A stretch of DNA of 64,000 nucleotides from Algiphilus sp965216485 (GTDB lineage Bacteria; Pseudomonadota; Gammaproteobacteria; Nevskiales; Nevskiaceae): the NCBI RefSeq assembly GCF_965216485.1, contig NZ_OZ244162.1:2852001-2916000 (forward strand). The letters run 5' to 3'. Within the stretch, counting starts at the first letter, position 1. Every line of letters starts with the position of its first letter. The notes beneath the pieces were generated by a model that was given only the letters and a program-made list of their open reading frames with translations, was not told where the DNA came from and searched no databases. Position numbers and translations under genes: made by a program. Below, in pieces: positions 8,063 through 17,695 of this stretch.

Positions 8063-9241
8063 CTACTCCGCCTTCGCGCGCAGCGCAACCACGCGTCCCT
8101 CGACATCGGCGAGGAACAAGTGGCTGTCTGCCACCAAGGGCAGTACGTCGACCCGGTCACCGAGCGGCCGCTCGCGGCCCACGATGCGGCCATTTTCTGG
8201 CGACAGGTAGTGCACATAGCCTTCGAAATCGGCGACTGCCACAAAGCCCTCATGCACCGCCGGTGCACTCAGACGACGCCAACTCAACGCCTCGGACTTC
8301 CAGGCGGCCGCACCATTGCTGGTCTGCAGCGCCCACACGGCGCCTTCCTCATCCGTGACATAGAGCCGTTCACCGTCGTCCGACACGGCGCCACCGCTGT
8401 AGGTCTTGATGGCACGACGCCAACGTACATCGCCGGAGTAGACATCCAGCGCAGCGACGTCACCACCGTAGGACATCGCATACAGCGTGCTGCCTTCCAC
8501 CAGCAGCGGTGCGTCGATATCGGCGATGCGTTCGAGCTCGGAGCGCCCGCTCGGCACGGACACGGCCTGCGTCCATACCGGCTCGCCGTCTTCGAGCCGC
8601 TGCGCGACGAGGCGCCCGGTTTCCAGCCCACTGATGACCATGCGGCCTACGATGACGGGCGCTGACAAGCCGCGCAGCGTCAACGGCGGTACGGTGCGCT
8701 TGGTCGCCCAGAGTTGACTGCCGTCACTCGCCGACAGGGCCGCCACGCGGCCGTCCACTGTGCGCACGATGACAATCTCGCCATTGCTGGCAGGCGGTGC
8801 TACCACCTCGCTGCTGACAGCCACTCGCCACAGCTCACTGCCGTCGGCACGGGACAATGCCACCAGTTCGGCATCGCGACTGCCCACCAGCACCTGGTCG
8901 CCTTCCACCGTGGGACCACCCGACAGTGCCAAATCCGTATCCGTACGCCAGATGACATCGCCGTCTTCGCGGTTCAATGCGTAGACCCAGCCGTCTGCGT
9001 TGGCGGTGAACAACGCGTCCCGATGCAGTGCCGCGGTCAACCCGAGCTTGTAGCCGTTGGTCGCGGGTCCGCGGCCACTGCGCCAATCGCGTTCCACCGT
9101 GACTTCCGGGCGATCAATCGTCTCCAGGACCGCCGGTTGGCGCACCGACGTGCCGCCACAGGCGGTCAGCAGGAGCGCGGTCGTCACAGCCGCCAGAAAA
9201 AGGCTGCCACGCGCACGCGGTACCGAAAGGGCTGAGATCAT
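8063..9241 (-). CDS. bamB: Outer membrane assembly lipoprotein BamB
   Basis: Beta-propeller lipoprotein of the BAM complex, which inserts beta-barrel proteins into the outer membrane. The 392 aa begin with a lipoprotein signal peptide ending in the lipobox ALLLTAC. PQQ-type propeller repeats follow, recognisable as recurrent VYALNREDGDVIW, LVALSRADGSELW and VAALDVYSGDVRW. Its start overlaps the yfgM stop by 4 nt. Confidence 0.95.
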   Translation of the reverse strand: MISALSVPRARGSLFLAAVTTALLLTACGGTSVRQPAVLETIDRPEVTVERDWRSGRGPATNGYKLGLTAALHRDALFTANADGWVYALNREDGDVIWRTDTDLALSGGPTVEGDQVLVGSRDAELVALSRADGSELWRVAVSSEVVAPPASNGEIVIVRTVDGRVAALSASDGSQLWATKRTVPPLTLRGLSAPVIVGRMVISGLETGRLVAQRLEDGEPVWTQAVSVPSGRSELERIADIDAPLLVEGSTLYAMSYGGDVAALDVYSGDVRWRRAIKTYSGGAVSDDGERLYVTDEEGAVWALQTSNGAAAWKSEALSWRRLSAPAVHEGFVAVADFEGYVHYLSPENGRIVGRERPLGDRVDVLPLVADSHLFLADVEGRVVALRAKAE

Positions 9242-9873
9242 GCGTCCTGGGCCTCGGCCACGTCGGCCAGATCGTCTAGTTTCTGCTGTAGCAACTCGCG
9301 GCCTTCGCGCGGTGCACTGGCCAGTGCCTCCTCGTAGGCGCTGCGCGCCTCGGCGCGCTTATCCTGCGCAACCAGGATATCTCCGCGCAATTCTGCAGCG
9401 GCGGCAACATAGGGTCCGAGTGGCTCGTCAAGCAAGGTGAGCGCCTCGTCGACCTTCTCCTGCGCCCACAGCACCCGTGCCAGACGCAACTGCGCGAGCT
9501 GGCGCATTGCCTCGTCGTCGGCGTGCTCCTTGCTCCAGCGCAGCAGCCCGGCGGCGGCTTCGAATTCGCCGCCGCTGGCGCGCGCGGCCGCCAAGCGCAT
9601 GGACGCGGCCACCGCGTACGGCGATCCGCTGTGTGCGTCGACCAGGCTCTGCTGCAACTCGGTCGCCTTCTGCAGCTGCCCGGCATCCACGGCCGCGCTC
9701 ATCTCCGTGAACACGACACTGGCGGCCTCCGCCTGCTGTTCCTGATGGGATTGCCAAGCGTTCCAACCGAAGATACCGCCGATACCAATGACCAGGCCGG
9801 CGGCAAGCGCCTTCCAGTTTTCCTGCCACCATTGCTGGAAGCGTTCTTGTTGTTCGTCTTCGTCGTAGGCCAC
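9238..9873 (-). CDS. yfgM: YfgM-like TPR periplasmic chaperone
   Basis: Inner-membrane protein with a periplasmic TPR domain, associated in E. coli with the SecYEG translocon and PpiD. I chose the GTG at 9873 (211 aa), which has GGAG spacing upstream and gives the family N-terminus AYDEDEQQERFQQWWQENWK. One TM segment spans about residues 22-42 and TPR helices follow to the end. An upstream extension of the frame lies inside hisS and is not coding. It sits between hisS and bamB, as in many gammaproteobacteria. Confidence 0.92.
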   Translation of the reverse strand: MAYDEDEQQERFQQWWQENWKALAAGLVIGIGGIFGWNAWQSHQEQQAEAASVVFTEMSAAVDAGQLQKATELQQSLVDAHSGSPYAVAASMRLAAARASGGEFEAAAGLLRWSKEHADDEAMRQLAQLRLARVLWAQEKVDEALTLLDEPLGPYVAAAAELRGDILVAQDKRAEARSAYEEALASAPREGRELLQQKLDDLADVAEAQDA

Positions 9874-9887
9874 GTGTGGCGCTCCAT

Positions 9888-11165
9888 CTATTGCGACAAG
9901 CCGCCCGTTCCCAACTGCTGCATCAGGTGCTTGGGGGCTTCGTCGATGGGGAATGTCTGCTGCTGTACGTCGCGATCGCGCAGGGATTTTATCTGAACCC
10001 GCCCTGCGGCGAGTTCGTCCGGGCCGACAATAACAGCCCACTGCGCGCCGCTGCGATCCGCGCGCTTGAACTGCGCCTTGAAGCCGCCGTCCCCGGCATT
10101 GACCACGGTGCGGATGCCGCCGCTGCGCAGGGCGGCGCCGACGCGCTGCGCGGCTGTCATGCATTCGTTGCCAGTCCAGCACACGTAGACCTGTGGGCCG
10201 TGGTCGCCCACCTCCTGCGCGTCACCCAGCAGGAGCGCCAGGCGCTCGATGCCGAGCGCAAAGCCCACGGCAGGCACCTCCCCGCCGCCGAGCTGTGCAA
10301 CCAGACCGTCGAAACGCCCGCCGGCGCAGACCGTGCCTTGGGCGCCCAACTGGTCCGTGGTCCACTCGAACACGGTGTGCGTGTAGTAATCGAGACCGCG
10401 CACGAGATTGGTGTTGTGTACCCAGCGGATGCCAAGTGCGTCCAAGCCCTCGCAGACGGCACCGAAATGCGCGCGAGAGGCATCGTCGAGCGCGGCATTC
10501 ATGGAGGGCGCGTCGGCCACCACGGCACGGGTCTCGGGGTGTTTGCTGTCCAGCACGCGCATGGGGTTGCTTTCCACGCGCGCCTGCGCGTCCGGATCCA
10601 GCGCATCGAAATGCTTGCGCAGATAGGCCTGCAGTTCGGTGCGGTATCCGGCCCGGCATTCCGGGCTGCCTAGCGAATTCAGTTCCAGCGTCAGCCCCTC
10701 GAGCCCGAGCGCCGACCACAGCGCGGCCGACAACGCAATGACTTCGATATCACAGGCCGGACCGGCCATACCGAAGGCTTCCACACCAATCTGATGAAAC
10801 TGACGATAGCGTCCGGCCTGCGGTCGCTCGTGACGAAACATTGGCCCGGCATACCAGAAACGCTGCTGCTGGTTGTGCAGCAGGCCATTTTCGATGCCCG
10901 CTCGCACGCAGCTGGCGGTGCCCTCGGGGCGCAGGCTCATTGCGGTCTTGTCGCGATCGATAAAGGAGAACATCTCCTTCTCGACGATATCGGTGGCCTC
11001 GCCCACCGAACGCTTGAACAGCTCGGTGGCTTCCAGAATCGGTAGATGAATCTCGGCATAGCCGAAGGCATCCGTCACTGCCCGGGCCGCCTCCTCGATA
11101 CGGCGCCAACGCGCCGCCTCAGCAGGGAGGATGTCGCGGAAACCGCGCAGCGATTGCAGCTTCAT
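9888..11165 (-). CDS. hisS: Histidyl-tRNA synthetase
   Basis: Class II aminoacyl-tRNA synthetase charging tRNA-His. The 425 aa start LQSLRGFRDILPAEA. Motif 2 is seen as YAGPMFRHERPQ, the histidine-specific loops as VRGLDYYTHTVFEW and GGRFDGL, and motif 3 as GFALGIERL. The C-terminal anticodon-binding domain ends with the usual short tail. The start overlaps the ispG stop by 4 nt. Confidence 0.97.
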   Translation of the reverse strand: MKLQSLRGFRDILPAEAARWRRIEEAARAVTDAFGYAEIHLPILEATELFKRSVGEATDIVEKEMFSFIDRDKTAMSLRPEGTASCVRAGIENGLLHNQQQRFWYAGPMFRHERPQAGRYRQFHQIGVEAFGMAGPACDIEVIALSAALWSALGLEGLTLELNSLGSPECRAGYRTELQAYLRKHFDALDPDAQARVESNPMRVLDSKHPETRAVVADAPSMNAALDDASRAHFGAVCEGLDALGIRWVHNTNLVRGLDYYTHTVFEWTTDQLGAQGTVCAGGRFDGLVAQLGGGEVPAVGFALGIERLALLLGDAQEVGDHGPQVYVCWTGNECMTAAQRVGAALRSGGIRTVVNAGDGGFKAQFKRADRSGAQWAVIVGPDELAAGRVQIKSLRDRDVQQQTFPIDEAPKHLMQQLGTGGLSQ

Positions 11166-12292
11166 GCACCCTGCCCATCGGCGTCTTCGCCGTCCTGCAC
11201 ACCCGCGTCGGGTGCCTTGTTCTTCAGGCGCGCCCGCACCAGCCCTTCCAGCGTGTCGACCAGATCGGCGTTGTGCGACTTGTGCTTGATCTCACCGTCC
11301 ACGTAGACCGAGTTGGGATAGCCACCCGCCACCCCCAGCGTCGCTTCGCGCGCCTCGCCGGGGCCGTTGACCACGCAGCCGATGACGGCAACATCCATGG
11401 CCTCGTCGATGTCCTCGAAGCGCTTCTCCAGTTCCGCCACCGTCTTGATGACATCGAAGTTCTGGCGCGAGCAGCTGGGACAGGCAATGAGATTGATACC
11501 GCGCGAGCGCAGATGCAGCGCCTTGAGAATATCCCAGCCGACCTTGACCTCTTCCACCGGATCCGCGGCCAGCGATACGCGCAGCGTGTCGCCAATACCT
11601 TCGGCCAGCAACATGCCGAGGCCGATGGCCGATTTCACGCTGCCGGCGCGCAGGCCACCTGCCTCGGTGATGCCGAGATGCAGCGGCTGCTCGATGCGTG
11701 CGGCCAGCTTGCGATAGGCCTCCACCGTCATGAAGACATCGGAGGCCTTCAGGCTGATCTTGAAGTCCGGAAAGTCGAAGCGATCCAGAATGTCGATATG
11801 GCGCATGGCGGATTCCACCAGGGCATCCGAATTGGGCTCGCCATACTTCTCCTGCAGGTCGCGCTCCAGGGAGCCGGCGTTGACGCCCACCCGAATCGGG
11901 ATGCGGTGGGCGCGCGCGCAGCTGACCACTTCGGCGATCTTCTTTTCGCCGCCGATATTGCCGGGGTTGATGCGCAGACAGTCTGCGCCGGCTTCCGCGG
12001 CTGCAATGCCGCACTTGTAGTTGAAATGGATGTCCGCGACCAGCGGGGTGTAGCCGACCTGCTTCTTGATCTCGCGGAAGGCCTTGGCGGCCGCCAAGGT
12101 CGGGACCGAGACGCGGACGATATCTGCCCCGGCCTTCATGCAGTCGCGGATCTGCGCCACGGTGGCATCGACATCCTCGGTGTCGGTGCTGGTCATGGTC
12201 TGCACCGAAATCGGGGCGTCGCCGCCCACGCTGACGCGTCCGACGCGAATCTTTCGGCTCTTGCGTCGTTGGATCTGGTGGAGGGAACGCAT
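11162..12292 (-). CDS. ispG: 4-hydroxy-3-methylbut-2-enyl diphosphate synthase
   Basis: [4Fe-4S] enzyme of the MEP isoprenoid pathway, converting MEcPP to HMBPP. The 376 aa open with RKIRVGRVSVGGDAPISVQT. The TIM-barrel part is followed by the cluster ligands in CPSCSRQNFDV and in GCVVNGPGEA. Its position between rodZ and hisS is conserved in gammaproteobacteria. The C-terminal tail after RARLKNKAPDAG is longer and acidic, with no recognisable role. Confidence 0.96.
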   Translation of the reverse strand: MRSLHQIQRRKSRKIRVGRVSVGGDAPISVQTMTSTDTEDVDATVAQIRDCMKAGADIVRVSVPTLAAAKAFREIKKQVGYTPLVADIHFNYKCGIAAAEAGADCLRINPGNIGGEKKIAEVVSCARAHRIPIRVGVNAGSLERDLQEKYGEPNSDALVESAMRHIDILDRFDFPDFKISLKASDVFMTVEAYRKLAARIEQPLHLGITEAGGLRAGSVKSAIGLGMLLAEGIGDTLRVSLAADPVEEVKVGWDILKALHLRSRGINLIACPSCSRQNFDVIKTVAELEKRFEDIDEAMDVAVIGCVVNGPGEAREATLGVAGGYPNSVYVDGEIKHKSHNADLVDTLEGLVRARLKNKAPDAGVQDGEDADGQGA

Positions 12293-12362
12293 GCAAAACC
12301 TCGCAGCGATGACTCTGCCGACGGCCGCGCCAGGCGGCTGCCCAGGGTCGATCGCGATTGGG

Positions 12363-13301
12363 CTACTCGAGTGTCACGAGGGCTGTGTTATTGGATCGTG
12401 TCGCGCTGGCAAAATTCACTGGCTCTCCGCGCCAACGCGCCTCGGTTCCGGGCGCATAACCAACGAAAAGTTCCAGCGGCGGCGGCTCATCGGCAATGCG
12501 CGCACGCTCACCCGCCTCGGCTAGGCGGTTGGTGACTGTACGGCCCTCGCCGTTGCGGACCCGCAGCCACGAATCCTCTTCGAACCGCAGGGTCAGCACC
12601 GCCGGCTGTGCGCCCTCAGTGGCAGCGGCGGTAGGGGCGCCATCTGCTACCGCTTCCGCCTGCGCGTCTCCGGCAGATGCCGACTCGGAGGTCGCTGCTT
12701 CATTCCGATCAACGGAATCCGGAGGCGACGCCTCCGATGCAGGTGCGGCGGCAGTGGCGGCAGCGGGCGCTTCCGCGCTCGCATCGGCCTCGCTACCCGG
12801 ACTGAACAGCTCGCTGGTGCTGGGCTGCGTCAGCGGCTCGTCCAAGGGTGTCTGCAGCAGCCACATGGCGATTGCGCCGAGCCCAGCGAGCAGCAACAGG
12901 ATCAACAGCAGTCGCAGCAGCTTGCGACCGAGCGGTGCGCCGCCGCCAGCGACCACGGGGATCTTGTCCGGCAGCGCGGGTGCCTCGGGGCGCGCCTTGC
13001 GCTCATAGGCAGCGACAATGGCATCGACATCCGCCTCGAGCATGAGCGCGCATTTGCGGTAGTAGCCGCGCACGTACACCGGTTCCTTGAGCAGCTCGAA
13101 GTCGTCAGCCTCGAGCGCGACGATGGTGGCCTGCGGCAGCTTGGCGGCCTCGGCCAGCTCCTGCGTCGAACGCCCCTGCGCCTCACGCGCCTCGCGCAGC
13201 ATCTCGCCGGGGGACGCCACCGGCCCGGTCTGGGGCGGCGCGGCGTCAGTGCCGGCATCCATCGCATTCGGTCGAGGCGTGTCGCGGTCGGTATCGTTCA
13301 T
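12363..13301 (-). CDS. rodZ: RodZ-like cytoskeletal/HTH membrane protein
   Basis: Morphogenesis protein linking MreB to the cell wall machinery. The 312 aa have an N-terminal helix-turn-helix (about residues 30-95, with GEMLREAREAQGRSTQELA and ALEADDFELLKEPVYVRGY). A TM helix lies near residues 125-150 (LLILLLLAGLGAIAMWLL). A low-complexity Ala/Glu/Ser-rich periplasmic linker leads to a C-terminal DUF4115 domain (LTLRFEEDSWLRVRNGEG). It starts on an ATGA overlap with pilW. Confidence 0.92.
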   Translation of the reverse strand: MNDTDRDTPRPNAMDAGTDAAPPQTGPVASPGEMLREAREAQGRSTQELAEAAKLPQATIVALEADDFELLKEPVYVRGYYRKCALMLEADVDAIVAAYERKARPEAPALPDKIPVVAGGGAPLGRKLLRLLLILLLLAGLGAIAMWLLQTPLDEPLTQPSTSELFSPGSEADASAEAPAAATAAAPASEASPPDSVDRNEAATSESASAGDAQAEAVADGAPTAAATEGAQPAVLTLRFEEDSWLRVRNGEGRTVTNRLAEAGERARIADEPPPLELFVGYAPGTEARWRGEPVNFASATRSNNTALVTLE

Positions 13302-14086
13302 GGCCTGCTGTCGTTTGGCTGCGCCCGCGTGGCTTCAAGGCGACGCGGTTCGAAGTCCGGATATTGTGCCGCAAGCTGCTCGCGGTACTGCGCAGCGGCA
13401 TCGCTTGCCCCCAGGGCTTCCTCCACCTGCGCGGCAAGCCAGAGCGCTTCTGCCGAGGCCTCGGTCACCCGTTGGTAGCGCTCCAGAAAGGCGCGCGCGC
13501 TGAGATATTCCCCTTGCCGGTAGCGCACCCACGCCAGTTGCTCAAGCGTGGTGGGGTTCTGCGCGTTGAGCGACAAGGCCCGACGCAGGAAGGTTTCCGC
13601 CCGCTTGGGGTTGCGCTCGCGCAGGCACAGGCCGGCGTTGTTGAGGGCCGTGACGCGCCCTACATAGCCCGGCACCTCTGCGGCGCGCTCGAACTGCTCG
13701 ACCGCGGCTTCCACTCGGCCTCGAGCGCACAGGAAGGCGCCGTAGTTGTTGCGGATATCCGGATCTTCCGGCGCCAGCTTCAAGGCGCGGCGGAAATGCG
13801 AGTCGGCCAGGCCGTCCTCGCCCATCCGTGCCATCAGCAGCGCGTAAGTGGCGTGGCCCGGGGCGTAACGCGGGTCCTGCTCGAGGGCGCGTTCGAGTTT
13901 GTCGCGCGCGGCGTCATCAAGACCCCGTCGGATATACCCGGCACCGAGCTCAGTATTGGCGCGGGCAGCTTCGCGATGGTCCAGCGCCTGTTGCCCGCCC
14001 GTACTCACGCAGGCGGAAAGCATGACGGCCGCCCACAGGACAGCACTACGCACGGTGAGGAGCGCGACGGCGGATGCCTTCCTCAT
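13298..14086 (-). CDS. pilW: Type IV pilus biogenesis/stability lipoprotein PilW (PilF)
   Basis: Outer-membrane TPR lipoprotein that helps multimerise the PilQ secretin. The 262 aa start with a signal peptide and lipobox LSAC (about residues 23-26). TPR helices follow, with segments such as GYIRRGLDDAARDKLERAL and NNYGAFLCARGR typical of PilW/PilF. The position between rlmN and rodZ is conserved. It overlaps both neighbours by 4 nt. Confidence 0.92.
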   Translation of the reverse strand: MRKASAVALLTVRSAVLWAAVMLSACVSTGGQQALDHREAARANTELGAGYIRRGLDDAARDKLERALEQDPRYAPGHATYALLMARMGEDGLADSHFRRALKLAPEDPDIRNNYGAFLCARGRVEAAVEQFERAAEVPGYVGRVTALNNAGLCLRERNPKRAETFLRRALSLNAQNPTTLEQLAWVRYRQGEYLSARAFLERYQRVTEASAEALWLAAQVEEALGASDAAAQYREQLAAQYPDFEPRRLEATRAQPNDSRP

Positions 14087-15213
14087 GCGCTCACGACAGG
14101 CACGCCGCCGAGGCGGTTGCGCTGTCGGCTGTTGACCCGTCCTACCAGCTGGCCGCAGGCGGCATCGATATCGTCACCGCGCGTGCGCCGAACCGTCGTG
14201 ATCAGGCCACGGCGGCGCAGCAGATTGGCGAAGTGATCGACCCGTGCATCAGGTGAGCGCGTGTAGCTCGTGCCCGGGAAGGGATTAAAGGGGATCAGGT
14301 TGACCTTGGCCGGCATGTCGCCGAGCAGACGAATGAGATCGCGCGCATTGGCGTCGGAGTCGTTGACGCCGTCAAGCATCACGTACTCGTAAACGATGTG
14401 CATCTTGTGGCCGCGGTCACGGGTGTAGCGCCGGCAGGCTTCCATCAATTCCTTGAGTGGATACTTGCGGTTGATCGGCACCAGCTCGTTGCGCAGTGTG
14501 TCGTCGGCAGCATGCAGGCTCACGGCCAGCGCGGTGTCGCAATCATTGCGCAGGCGGTCCATGAATGGCACAAGCCCAGAGGTGGACACGGTGACGCGGC
14601 GCTTCGACAGGCCAAAACCGAAGTCGTCGAGGAAGACGCGGATCGCAGTCAGCACGGCGCTGTAGTTGGCCAGCGGCTCGCCCATACCCATGAACACGAC
14701 ATTGGTAATGGCGCGCTGGCTGTGCAGATCGCCATTGCCGCCGAGCGCATGGGCGGCAAACCACAACTGGGCCACGATTTCGGCAGCGGTCAGATTACGT
14801 GACAGACCCTGCTTGCCGGTGGAACAAAAGCTGCAGTCCATGGCGCAACCGACTTGGCTGCTGATGCACAGCGTGCCGCGGTAGCGCGCTTCGCCGCGCT
14901 GTCCTTCCGGGATGAAGACGGTTTCCACGGCCTGCCCCAGCGCATCATCGCCGACGCGCAGCACCCATTTGCGGGTGCCATCACGAGACTCCTGCTGCTC
15001 CAGCACTTCCGGCGCCGACACCGTACAGGTTTCGGCCAGCTTCTCGCGAAAGGGCCGCGCGATATTCGTCATGGCGCCGAAGTCACTGACGCCATGACGA
15101 TAGATCCACTGCATGATCTGATCCGCGCGGAAGGGCTTCTCGCCCATCTCGCGCATCACGTCGCGCAAGCCTTCGCGATCGTGCCCGAACAGATTGCGTG
15201 GTACCGAGGTCAC
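14083..15213 (-). CDS. rlmN: 23S rRNA/tRNA m2A methyltransferase RlmN
   Basis: Radical SAM enzyme methylating A2503 of 23S rRNA and A37 of several tRNAs. The 376 aa carry the cluster motif CAMDCSFC (CxxxCxxC) and GMGEPLANY. The C-terminal region TRSPDARVDHFANLLRRRG and the methylated-cysteine segment AACGQLVG are as in the family. The start is GTG, 6 nt after the ndk stop. Confidence 0.97.
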   Translation of the reverse strand: MTSVPRNLFGHDREGLRDVMREMGEKPFRADQIMQWIYRHGVSDFGAMTNIARPFREKLAETCTVSAPEVLEQQESRDGTRKWVLRVGDDALGQAVETVFIPEGQRGEARYRGTLCISSQVGCAMDCSFCSTGKQGLSRNLTAAEIVAQLWFAAHALGGNGDLHSQRAITNVVFMGMGEPLANYSAVLTAIRVFLDDFGFGLSKRRVTVSTSGLVPFMDRLRNDCDTALAVSLHAADDTLRNELVPINRKYPLKELMEACRRYTRDRGHKMHIVYEYVMLDGVNDSDANARDLIRLLGDMPAKVNLIPFNPFPGTSYTRSPDARVDHFANLLRRRGLITTVRRTRGDDIDAACGQLVGRVNSRQRNRLGGVPVVSA

Positions 15214-15219
15214 GACGGC

Positions 15220-15651
15220 CTAGCGGGTGCGCGGCGCGATTTCAGTGGCGCGGAAGAAGTAGGCGATTTCGCGCGCTGCGTTGTCTGCGCTGTCCGAGCC
15301 GTGCACGGCATTCTCGTCGATGGAGCTGGCGAAATCGGCGCGGATGGTGCCGGCCTCGGCTTCCTTGGGGTTGGTGGCACCCATGATGTCGCGATTGCGC
15401 TTGACGGCGTCATCGCCTTCCAGCACCTGCACCATCACCGGGCCGCTGACCATGAAGTTGACCAGATCATTGAAGAAGGGCCGTTCGCGGTGTACTTCAT
15501 AAAAGCCTTCCGCCTCGGCACGCGTCAGGTGCAGCATGCGCGCGGCGACGATCTTCAGCCCGGCATTCTCGAAACGGCTGTAGATGGCGCCGATGACGTT
15601 GCTGGATACCGCGTCGGGCTTGATGATGGAAAGCGTGCGTTCGACCGCCAT
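15220..15651 (-). CDS. ndk: Nucleoside diphosphate kinase
   Basis: Equilibrates nucleoside di- and triphosphates through a phosphohistidine. The 143 aa match the family exactly: ERTLSIIKPDAV at the start and the active-site histidine in NAVHGSDS. It is followed by rlmN after 6 nt. The 155 bp upstream separate it from iscA on the same strand, so a promoter of its own is possible. Confidence 0.98.
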   Translation of the reverse strand: MAVERTLSIIKPDAVSSNVIGAIYSRFENAGLKIVAARMLHLTRAEAEGFYEVHRERPFFNDLVNFMVSGPVMVQVLEGDDAVKRNRDIMGATNPKEAEAGTIRADFASSIDENAVHGSDSADNAAREIAYFFRATEIAPRTR

Positions 15652-15806
15652 GCAATGAACTCCTGGGATAGATGAGGGACAGGGCGCGTGTCGGAAAGCG
15701 CGCGACCAAGCCCGCCATTTTAACCGTGCGGCGCGATCTCCACCAGCGCACGGGCGCCGATTCGCCCGCAGCCTACGTCAGCCCGGTGACGCCACCATGA
15801 CGCAGC

Positions 15807-16154
15807 TTAGGATTCCGCCTCTGCCTCGCCTTCGTAGTGAAAGCTCTCGCCACAGCCGCAGAGCGCCGTGGCGTTGGGGTTGTCAAAGCGGAAGACCTCA
15901 TTCAGTCCTTCGCGACGGAAGTCCACGCGCAGGCCGTCAAGCAAGGGAAGATCGCGCTTGCTCACCACGACCTTGGCGCCATGCGCTTCGAAGGTCACGT
16001 CGCCGTCTTCCACCGTATCGGCGTAGTCCAGCTTGTAGGCGTGACCCGAGCAGCCGGTGGTCGTCACGCCGAGGCGCAGACCCAGTCCGCTGCCCCGTTC
16101 AATCAACTGACGTTGGATGCGCTGTGCCGCGGCTTCGGTGAGAGAAATGCTCAT
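15807..16154 (-). CDS. iscA: Iron-sulfur cluster assembly protein IscA
   Basis: A-type Fe-S carrier of 115 aa. The three conserved cysteines are seen in TTGCSGHAYKLDY and in the C-terminal CGCGESF. It follows the IscU-like gene by 12 nt and closes the cysteine desulfurase group. The C-terminus has a few extra acidic residues. Confidence 0.95.
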   Translation of the reverse strand: MSISLTEAAAQRIQRQLIERGSGLGLRLGVTTTGCSGHAYKLDYADTVEDGDVTFEAHGAKVVVSKRDLPLLDGLRVDFRREGLNEVFRFDNPNATALCGCGESFHYEGEAEAES

Positions 16155-16166
16155 GGTCGGATCAAT

Positions 16167-16550
16167 CTAGGGCGTGGAACGAATGGAAACAGCGGACTGG
16201 CCCGCCAGGTCCAGGACCGCTTTGATGGCGTCTTCGCACAACAGCACACAATGGCGGTGCGATGTCTCGATTTCAAGCGCGTTCATCATTGCCCGCCCTT
16301 CTGGGACCACACCCTCGGACAAGCGTTCTGCGCAGAAGTCGGCGAGCGCGATGGTGGTCGGGCAGCCGATGGCGGTGAAGCGCACAGCGCCAGGCACGTA
16401 GTGCAGACACAGCCGCAAATGATGCGCGGCGTCTTCGACACAGGCGGTGATGGCCGCCGTATCCGGTGCCCCGGCGTAGGCGGGATGGCAGAAGCGCCGC
16501 CAGACCGGCGCCGGATAGCGCGCCGCCGAAATGGGGGGCGCCGTACTCAT
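16167..16550 (-). CDS. Divergent IscU/NifU-N-like scaffold protein
   Basis: A 127-aa protein similar in layout to IscU. The second ligand region reads FTAIGCPTTIALADF and the third SHRHCVLLCEDAIKAVLDL, matching the IscU pattern around Cys61 and Cys103. The first ligand site, GAPACGD in IscU, here reads AGAPDTAA with no cysteine. Comparable cysteine-poor IscU-like proteins are known from Xanthomonadaceae to my recollection. It overlaps the upstream cysteine desulfurase by ATGA. Whether it builds clusters or only binds the desulfurase is open. Confidence 0.75.
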   Translation of the reverse strand: MSTAPPISAARYPAPVWRRFCHPAYAGAPDTAAITACVEDAAHHLRLCLHYVPGAVRFTAIGCPTTIALADFCAERLSEGVVPEGRAMMNALEIETSHRHCVLLCEDAIKAVLDLAGQSAVSIRSTP

Positions 16551-17689
16551 GCCGCGATCGCCCGCAAGCGCATCACGGCAGTACGGATCACCTCCAGCGC
16601 GCGATCAATGTCCTCGATCCGCGTGCCACGCCCCGTGCTGATGCGCAGTGCCGCAGCGGCCTGGCGGTCGCTGCGCCCAAGGGCACGCAAGACATAGCTA
16701 GATTCGGCATGCGCGGCCGAACAGGCCGAACCGGAGGCCACCGCCAGTTCCGCGGTGGCGGCGCGCAGCGCCTCGCCATGCAGGCCGTCGAAGGCCACAT
16801 TCACGATATGCGGTACGCAGCGCGCCGGATCGCCATTGACCAGCAGCCCGGGCAGATCCGCGAGGCCGGTGCGCAGTCGCGCGGCCAGCGACCGTGCATG
16901 CGTCTCGTCCGCGGCCTGCTGCGCCGCGGCCAGCTCGGCGGCCACGCCGAAGCCCACGATCTGATGTGTCGGCAGCGTACCGGAGCGCATACCCTGCTCG
17001 TGGCCCCCACCCTGCAACTGCGCGGCAACCCGCGCGCGCGGGCGACGACGCACGAACAGTGCGCCGACCCCCTTGGGCCCATAGCACTTGTGTGCCGACA
17101 GGCTGAGCAGCGCGCAGGGCACCTGGCGCACATCAATAGCGACGCGGCCCAGCGCCTGTGCCGCGTCACAGTGGAAGCGGATGCCGCGCTCCGCGCAGGC
17201 CTCGGCAATGGCCGCCACCGGATTGATAGCCCCCGTCTCGTTGTTGACCCACATGACCGACACTAGCGCGGTATCGGGCCGGATCGCGGCAATGACCGCT
17301 TCCGCTGAAATGGTTCCGTCCGGTTCGGGGTCGACAAAGCTGACCGGGCTGCCCTGCGCCGCGATCTGCTGCGCCACATCGAGCACCGCGCGGTGCTCGG
17401 TGCGCGTGGTCACCAGGTGTCCGCCCCCGAGAAAGTCCATCGACCCCTTGAGCGCGAGGTTATTCGCCTCGGTCGCACCCGAGGTGAAGACGACCTCTTC
17501 TGGCTGCGCACCGATGGCAGCCGCCAACTGCGCGCGGGCGCCCTCGACGGCGCGAGCGGCTTCGGCACCGGCTTCGTGGTCCGAGGCCGGATTGGCGTGC
17601 ACCCCACCCGGTTCGAGATAGCGGCGCATGGCCTCCCACACGGGCTCCGCCAGGGGCGTGGTCGCGGCGTGATCCAGATACAGGGTCAC
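16547..17689 (-). CDS. Cysteine desulfurase, IscS-like (second of pair)
   Basis: PLP enzyme moving sulfur from cysteine to scaffold or tRNA-thiolation partners. In its 380 aa the PLP lysine lies in SLSAHKCYGPKGVGALF, with HCDAAQALG before it. The mobile cysteine loop is ASGSACSAAHAESSYVLRAL, closest to IscS. It sits 6 nt after another desulfurase and overlaps the IscU-like gene, so this copy probably serves that scaffold. Confidence 0.92.
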   Translation of the reverse strand: MTLYLDHAATTPLAEPVWEAMRRYLEPGGVHANPASDHEAGAEAARAVEGARAQLAAAIGAQPEEVVFTSGATEANNLALKGSMDFLGGGHLVTTRTEHRAVLDVAQQIAAQGSPVSFVDPEPDGTISAEAVIAAIRPDTALVSVMWVNNETGAINPVAAIAEACAERGIRFHCDAAQALGRVAIDVRQVPCALLSLSAHKCYGPKGVGALFVRRRPRARVAAQLQGGGHEQGMRSGTLPTHQIVGFGVAAELAAAQQAADETHARSLAARLRTGLADLPGLLVNGDPARCVPHIVNVAFDGLHGEALRAATAELAVASGSACSAAHAESSYVLRALGRSDRQAAAALRISTGRGTRIEDIDRALEVIRTAVMRLRAIAA

Positions 17690-17695
17690 GACCGC